NCBI GenBank assembly: GCA_032622095.1
Contig: CP136066.1
Coordinates: 57,874,609-57,938,608, forward strand
DNA: 64,000 nt
Direction of reading: 5' to 3'
From: Siphonodentalium dalli
Taxonomy: Eukaryota; Mollusca; Scaphopoda; Gadilida; Siphonodentaliidae
This document shows positions 47,581-64,000 of the stretch, one piece after another. Numbering within the stretch: position 1 is the first letter of the stretch; every line of letters begins with the position of its first letter. The notes beneath the pieces are model-generated. The model saw nothing but the letters and a program-made list of their open reading frames with translations. It did not search any database and had not been told where the DNA came from. A program made the position numbers and the translations under genes.

Positions 47581-48461
47581 CTATGGGAGGCCAAATTCAC
47601 ATTTAATAGCCATTTACGCCATTACGCTTAACTCAATTATGCTTAATTCCATTATGCTTACAGGTAAGCGTAATTCAGATTTCCATTATGCTTAAGTGTA
47701 ATTCAAATTCCATATCTCAAAACTCCCCTGGAGCTGAAATGGATGGAGCCAATTACTGATGCTACTAGTAGAAACTTTTGACATATATTTACCTTAGATG
47801 ATACATTATATGTAAGGCAGTAAGGCTATGAAAACCTAATAATTGCATTACGCTTAAGCGTAATGGAGTTGTGAGTGAGTCAATAACGCTTAACCATAAT
47901 GGTATTATGCTTAAGAATAATAGCATTACACTTAAGTGTAATGCATTACACTTAAAGGTACTCAACCCGTAAAGAGGGTCCCCATCTCAACAGATTCCAA
48001 CAACAACAATCCGATCAGAGGGTCCTATATTACTATTTCTTTGGCTTTGGGGGTAAAAAATATTTGATTCGAGTCGAGGAACCCATCAAACAAAGCTCAG
48101 AGTTATTAGATATTGATTTTTCAAATTTGTTATGTTCTCGAGATGAGTACCAATAACTGCCGTAATCTGCTCTGGATGTGTACTCCAAATCTATTCAAAC
48201 AGACAAGGATGAATAACTCTAAAATCAAGTGGTAATTTTTACGCAATTTTGACTGAGTTCTGGGCCAGATAGTATTCCCGATAATGAAAAATAATAGATT
48301 TCTAAAATCGATATCTAACAAATCTGAGCTTTGATGGGTGACTTCCTCGAATCAAATATTTTTGACCCCCGAAGCCATTGAAATAGTAATTGAGAGGAGT
48401 TTTATCGGGTTGAGTACCTTTAAGCGTAATTAGCTATTAAATGTGAATTTGGCTTCCCATA
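47581..48461. mobile_element. Element with CTATGGGAGGCCAAATTCAC ends and CTTAAG palindromes
   Basis: Inverted ends (GGCCAAATTCACATTTAATA and complement). The left half has at least eight copies of an imperfect palindrome CATTACGCTTAAGCGTAATG. A family-D MITE is nested. A related fragment is at 45237-45345. Confidence 0.65.
47952..48423. mobile_element. Family D MITE, complete copy with TTAA flanks
   Basis: AGGTACTCAACCCG and CGGGTTGAGTACCT ends between TTAA 47952-47955 and TTAA 48420-48423. Complete and nested in the element 47581-48461. Confidence 0.72.
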
Positions 48462-49079
48462 GTTGTTGCCCAAATTTTAAGACTATCAAAGAAATATAAC
48501 TCTATTACTCTAATGCCCGTTATTTCGTTAAAATTCACTTTTACGAAGTAATGATTTTTAACAAAGTAAGGGTCATATCAAAGATGCACACCACAAAGTC
48601 AAAGAAACAAATTTCTGGAAAATAATAGAAGTTAGGTCTGGTAGGTCACAGGTGGGTAAGGGGGGGGGGGGGGGGTGATGGCGGCACATTCTAAGAAACT
48701 TCAGCCCAAAATTTACTTGATGGGGAATTGGTGTGAGATATTCCATTGTCTGTTCGCCACGGTGCTTCACTCTATACAAAGTCCAGTCTTATTAAAACCA
48801 GACCTAATTTTAATTACTTTCAACTTAGTTGACTGTAAGGAAACCTTGGTCTAGTTATTACTAGACTGACTACAGTCTACATATACAAGTGTAAAACAAA
48901 AATACCTTGTGCAAGTTTCCTATGACTTAAATCAGCTTGAGATGCATATATAATAGTTGCTCTAGATGCGAATACAAGTTAAGTCGATCCCAGAGAAGTT
49001 GGTCTCATTGAGTGAAATTGTAAATTGCCTTAATTTAATTGATGATATCATGTCAAAGAAAAACAACATAGTGTTCATG
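48462..49079. other. Unique AT-rich stretch with poly-G run
   Basis: Contains G15 at 48661-48675 and AGACTGACTACAGTCTA-type short repeats; no gene supported. Confidence 0.4.
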
Positions 49080-49288
49080 TACAGTAATGCCCTAAATAAT
49101 ATCGACTCCTTAACCACAGAATAATTATGGTTAACTTTTCAGGATTTAGTCGGAAATATGGCTTGTTGCCATTCATTGGAAAGCTCTCAGTGAGAGCTTT
49201 CCGATGAATGGCAACAAGCCATATTTCCTGAAAAGTTACCCATAATTCTGCTGTGGTTAAGGAGTCGATTATTTAGGGCATTACTGTA
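49080..49288. mobile_element. Fold-back MITE family E, near full
   Basis: TACAGTAATGCCCTAAATAA to the complementary GGGCATTACTGTA, arms about 100 bp. Confidence 0.78.
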
Positions 49289-49799
49289 GGCCAATTGTGA
49301 CTTCAATCAGATAATTTGGTTGATGTACACACGATGTACAGTAACACATGAGATTGTAAAAGGCACTTAGGAGCAGATAGCCGAGAATAGCGGATATCCA
49401 TGGCAAAATTTAAAGCCAATAGAATCAGACACCAAAAGGAGCATGACACCAGACAACAGCTTATCATTGAACGTCTCGAGGCTATCAACTCTCTAACAGC
49501 AAAAAAATCATCTGCCCTATCAAAATAAGAAATTAAAAAGACCAAAATGACAGTGACGATGAAGTTTAAGTTTATATATTCAATTCAATTTCCATCTAAT
49601 CAATGTGGCCGAATTATGTGAAGTTGACTTCATGTGAGTCATCTTCGCAAGGGGTTGACTTCATATGGGGCAGACTTCTCCAGATACCATAGATTCTGGT
49701 TTACTCAAAGGTCTGTTCTATTACTCTCCTATATAGCAATGTTTAAGCCAAGTTATCCGCTCATTTAAAATTACTAATTCAGTTGATAAAATAACACTG

Positions 49800-50062
49800 T
49801 TAACCCTTTCGTGACTGGAGCTTCTTGAAATTTTGCGAAAACCCTGTACCAATGCATTTTATTACTGGTATATATGTGAATCTCCCATAGGGAGCCTCAT
49901 ATATATAAGAGAATACATTGGCCTAACAATATTTACCTTGATCTTGTAAGCCAGTGCTTTCTCTTATATATGTGAGGCTCCTTATGGGAGACTTGCATAT
50001 ATAAGAGCATGCACTGGCACATGATCTTTAATTCTACACCAGTGCAGCTCCTGAAAGGTTTA
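49800..50062. mobile_element. piggyBac-like MITE, family B, decayed
   Basis: Left TTAA and CCCTTTCGTGACTGGAGC; the right end is mutated (CTGAAAGGTTTA). Two imperfect hairpins of the same module. Confidence 0.65.
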
Positions 50063-50310
50063 GCCCAGTAACCAGTCTATTCCATAGGTGATATAAACAA
50101 AATTCTGAAAGCTACTTTAATTGACATTTAAACAATTTGCAGGAGTTTTAAGTAATATACCAATAATATGATTTTGTCGGGTGTATGGTTTATTTAATAA
50201 ATGTAGATTACAGTATTGTCAGTGTGACCATAAGATCACTCTTTCCGATAAATATAGCATTCTTTGATAATATGTACATCACTGTGATGATACATTTAGG
50301 GTATTAAAGG

Positions 50311-50527
50311 TACAGTAATGCCCTAAATAATTGACTCCTTAACCTCAGCAGAATTATGGGTAATTTTTCAAGATATAGTCGGAAATATGGCTTGTTGCCA
50401 TTCATCGGAAAGCGCTCAGTGAGAGCTTTCCGATGAATGGCAACAAGCCATATTTCCGACTAAATCCTGAAAAATTACCCATAATTCTGCTGTGGTTAAG
50501 GAGTCGATAATTTAGGGCACTACTGTA
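50311..50527. mobile_element. Fold-back MITE family E, full
   Basis: TACAGTAATGCCCTAAATAA to GGGCACTACTGTA; arms almost perfect complements. Lies just upstream of the first coding exon of the EF-hand/WD40 gene. Confidence 0.8.
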
Positions 50528-50657
50528 ACTTAGACCACAAGATGCCATGTATAAATCAATATTTTTATTTCCTCCAGGTTGTAGATGTTATTACAAATGG
50601 ATGAATTTCATATTCCCAATCTCTTGGTTAACTAGAGTCCACAAATCGTGAACAGTT

Positions 50658-61493
<10,836 letters not shown>

Positions 61494-61735
61494 TGAGTTC
61501 TCTTGATCCGTTGTTGCGTTATGCCAATCACACGGAACGTGCATGCATTGCAAAGCAGAGCTTCCGATTGTAGCCGAAAAGTTATTTATTTGAATAAATG
61601 CAATACTGCCAACCAAATTATCTTTTATAGACGAATTCTATGATAATGCTAAGCCTGTCAAACCCTAACTAAGTATTTATTCTCATAAATACCAGTGAAT
61701 TCCGTTAGCTTTACAGACTAAGCCACCATGATTGA

Positions 61736-62135
61736 TTAACCCTTTACCCAACAAACCGGCCAAAACCGGCCAAATAAAGCTTCAACAGCCTAAAATATCT
61801 TCGGTCTGTCTCAATAGAACCATACAAATATGGATATCATTGGAACCGGCTCCTTGGCCACATTGTGATAGTTACAGCTATGCCCTGTGCCAATGCATTC
61901 TCTTATATATGCGAGTCGACCATAGGTCGCCTCGCATATATAAGAGAATGCATTGGCCTAAAAAAAATCTTTTTTTAACACTTTTTACCATTTTTTCTTA
62001 CATTCTTTAACAATTTTATAATTTTTAATGTGTTAAGCCAATGCATTCTCTTATATATGCGAGGCGACCTATGGTCGACTCGCATATATAAGAGAATGCA
62101 TTGGCACAGGGCCCTTCTGTTGGGTAAAGGGTTAA
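61736..62135. mobile_element. piggyBac-like MITE, family A, copy 8
   Basis: TTAA flanks, two hairpins. Its right TTAA is the left TTAA of the family-B element that follows. Confidence 0.85.
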
Positions 62136-62372
62136 CCTTTCCATGACTGTAGCTTCCTGAAATTTTTGCAAAAATGAATTCTCTTATATTTATCCTCCCA
62201 TAGGGAGCGTCATATATATAAGAGAATACTTTGGCCTAACAATATTTACCTTGACCTTGTAAACCAGTGCACATTCTTTTATATATTTTGGGAGACTCAC
62301 ATATATATGAGAATGCACTGGCACAGCATCTTTAATGCTGCGCCAGCTCTGCTCCCATCATGAAAGGGTTAA
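62132..62372. mobile_element. piggyBac-like MITE, family B, abutting copy 8 of family A
   Basis: TTAACCTTTCCATGAC to CATGAAAGGGTTAA with degenerate hairpins. Shares TTAA 62132-62135 with the previous element. Confidence 0.7.
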
Positions 62373-62442
62373 AAACTAGAAACACAACTGAAATAGCATG
62401 ACATGCTCACTTTCATGCTATATAAGGTATGCATCAAACCTG

Positions 62443-62880
62443 TATATAGTATGTCTGACTGTGACGGTATCCTGCACGGTGGGCTAGCATCACCAAATTC
62501 ACCCTCTGGGGACCCCATTCTGCTTAGGCCTAATATTCTGGGAAGTATCTGTAGTTTCAAATTTAAATTGTTTTTAGTTACTTTTCCCCCTCTGTTCAGA
62601 TTATATATCCCCTAATTGCAGAATCGAGGTGAATGATGGGTGAACATCACCAACTTCAACTGGGGAACTTCAATCTGATCCTAGGTCTCCCATATCAGTT
62701 GAGGCCTCAGCAGAATGAAGTCCCCCAGAGGATGCATATAGTGATGCTAGCCTGCCATGCAAGGAATTGTCACTAAATTCACCCTGTGGGGACCTTATTC
62801 TGCAAATGACAGACCTACTATTTCAAGGCTTGTTTCCAGAAATTCACCCTCTGTCAACCTCATTCTGCTTAGGCCTCAAC
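62443..62880. mobile_element. Family F MITE, diverged
   Basis: Interior TCCTAGGTCTCCCATATCAG and GTCCCCCAGAGGATG hairpin. Ends degraded. Confidence 0.55.
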
Positions 62881-64000
62881 TGCTATGGGACTTCATGGAT
62901 TATTGGAGGTCGGTGTATAAATTTGCTCACAACTTGCTTCATTGCGGGGCATCGTCACTTCCGAGTTATATTTCTTGTCTATTTTCGGTCTAATAGGTCC
63001 AATTCTAAGTTCTAATGATGCCGTACTTGTGTGTGCAGATATTGGCAGAAATGTCATCATTTTAACTGGGATAATATGTGACCCGCCATATCAAATCCAG
63101 TCGTAAGTCGGGATTTTTTTACCCTGTGCCAATGCATTCTCTTATATATGCGAGTCGACCATAGGTCGCCTCACATATATAAGAGAATGCATTGGCCTAA
63201 CAATTTTTTACAATTTTAATAATTTTTTCTTGTATTCTTTAACAATTTTATAATTTCACCCATACAGAGCCCAAGACAAACATGAGCAGACGACACTCTT
63301 CTATATGCTTCTATATATGCTTCTATAATTATTGTCACGGTGCCTGTCAAAATGACAGACACCAAATGGATGGTGGCTGTCATTTTCTGGGCGGTGTCTG
63401 TCAAAATTATGTGCTGTCAATTGTTCTCTTATCTTATTTTTATGTGATAAACAATGCTTCAATACCATGTAAATCCAATTTGTGAACTGTGGTTACTTTT
63501 ACTGTTCGACCAGTGATCCCCCATTTCATTATTCATTTCATTAAATACTGCTTTAAACTGCCGTACATCTATCCTACTGCTAGACAAGGAGTACAGGCAT
63601 TTTTTGTTTCTTAATTTTTATATTAAAAATCGTATAATTGACCTTGAAATAGAAATGTTAAATGGTGAACGGTAAGCCAATAATTACGAACCGCACTTTA
63701 AACGAAACGAGTTGCTGATACGATTAAAGAACAACACGATATCTGATATAGTCATAAGAAACTACACGATACAATCACGTATATAATGGTTTTGTTCGAT
63801 CCAGATTTGCAAAGAAGCAAAAATAACTTGACAGAAATGTCTTATCCAGTTATATTTTATCTGATGGGAGTAGAAAAATGCTGTCGGACAAAATGTCCGA
63901 CCAGACGCAAATTGTGTCGGTCAAAGCTGTTTTGGTGACTGTCATTGACCGTGACCGACCACTTATTTCAAGCCTTATTAATTTTCGAACGCCCAGATCA
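62881..64000. other. Right edge, no exon supported
   Basis: Contains the truncated MITE 63073-63330, then a short cluster of GTGTCTGTCAAAAT text (63330-63415). The next WD40 exon is presumably beyond the window. Confidence 0.4.
63073..63330. mobile_element. MITE with GTGACCCGCCATATC end, truncated copy
   Basis: Left half of the 29455 element with one hairpin; its interior (CATGAGCAGACGACACTC) matches 29690-29720 in reverse. The right end is missing. Confidence 0.65.

Noticed and set aside
63000-63060. An eighth EF-hand/WD40 exon after GTGTGCAG at 63039
   Set aside because: In the needed phase it gives TGA at once.

Overview
This is a repeat-rich, AT-rich stretch of an animal nuclear genome. 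Short exons with GT-AG introns, metazoan gene families, a Tx1/L1-like LINE, a MULE-type transposase relic and many MITE families all point that way. The style of the interspersed repeats and of the MULE transposase suggests a marine invertebrate, probably a lophotrochozoan such as a bivalve mollusc. That assignment is inference, not proof.

Three host genes can be read. (1) 235-5836, plus strand: the last four exons of an alpha-kinase (atypical protein kinase) gene that begins left of the window. (2) 21639 to about 35595, minus strand: a nearly complete otubain (OTUB1-type deubiquitinase) gene, eight coding exons in my model, with the OTU catalytic Asp, Cys and His all visible. (3) 50658-61492, plus strand: the first seven coding exons of an EF-hand/WD40 protein of the WDR49/WDR64/WDY type, running off the right edge. 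All internal exon phases agree, so the three models are well supported. They have no evident shared pathway.

Most of the rest is mobile DNA. The dominant elements are TTAA-flanked, piggyBac-like MITEs of about 250-480 bp with at least four kinds of ends, which nevertheless share one 67-nt hairpin module. There are fold-back MITEs with near-perfect arms flanked by TA, a family with ends GAGGTCCCCAGAGGGTGAAT, a family ending in GGTACTCAACCCG, two hAT-like elements with 8-bp target duplications, a Harbinger-like element with TTA duplications, a 4.4-kb interval with inverted ends, and SINE-like diverged repeats. Several nested insertions give empty-site comparisons that prove TTAA duplication.

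Other landmarks: a perfect head-to-tail 3,961-bp tandem duplication (7653-15574); a 42-bp minisatellite (17292-17501); a broken LINE (about 36205-40340, minus) abutting a broken MULE transposase (40378-40929); a second MULE piece at 44100-44620; and, between the two MULE pieces, a 3-kb tract holding a scattered 14-bp palindromic motif GTAAC-N4-GTTAC. In the EF-hand/WD40 gene a minisatellite has amplified an exon end together with its 5' splice site. In the otubain gene a repeat has inserted one base into an intron and supplies the T of the splice donor.

The least explained signals are the shared hairpin module, the GTAAC-N4-GTTAC array and the splice-donor minisatellite.
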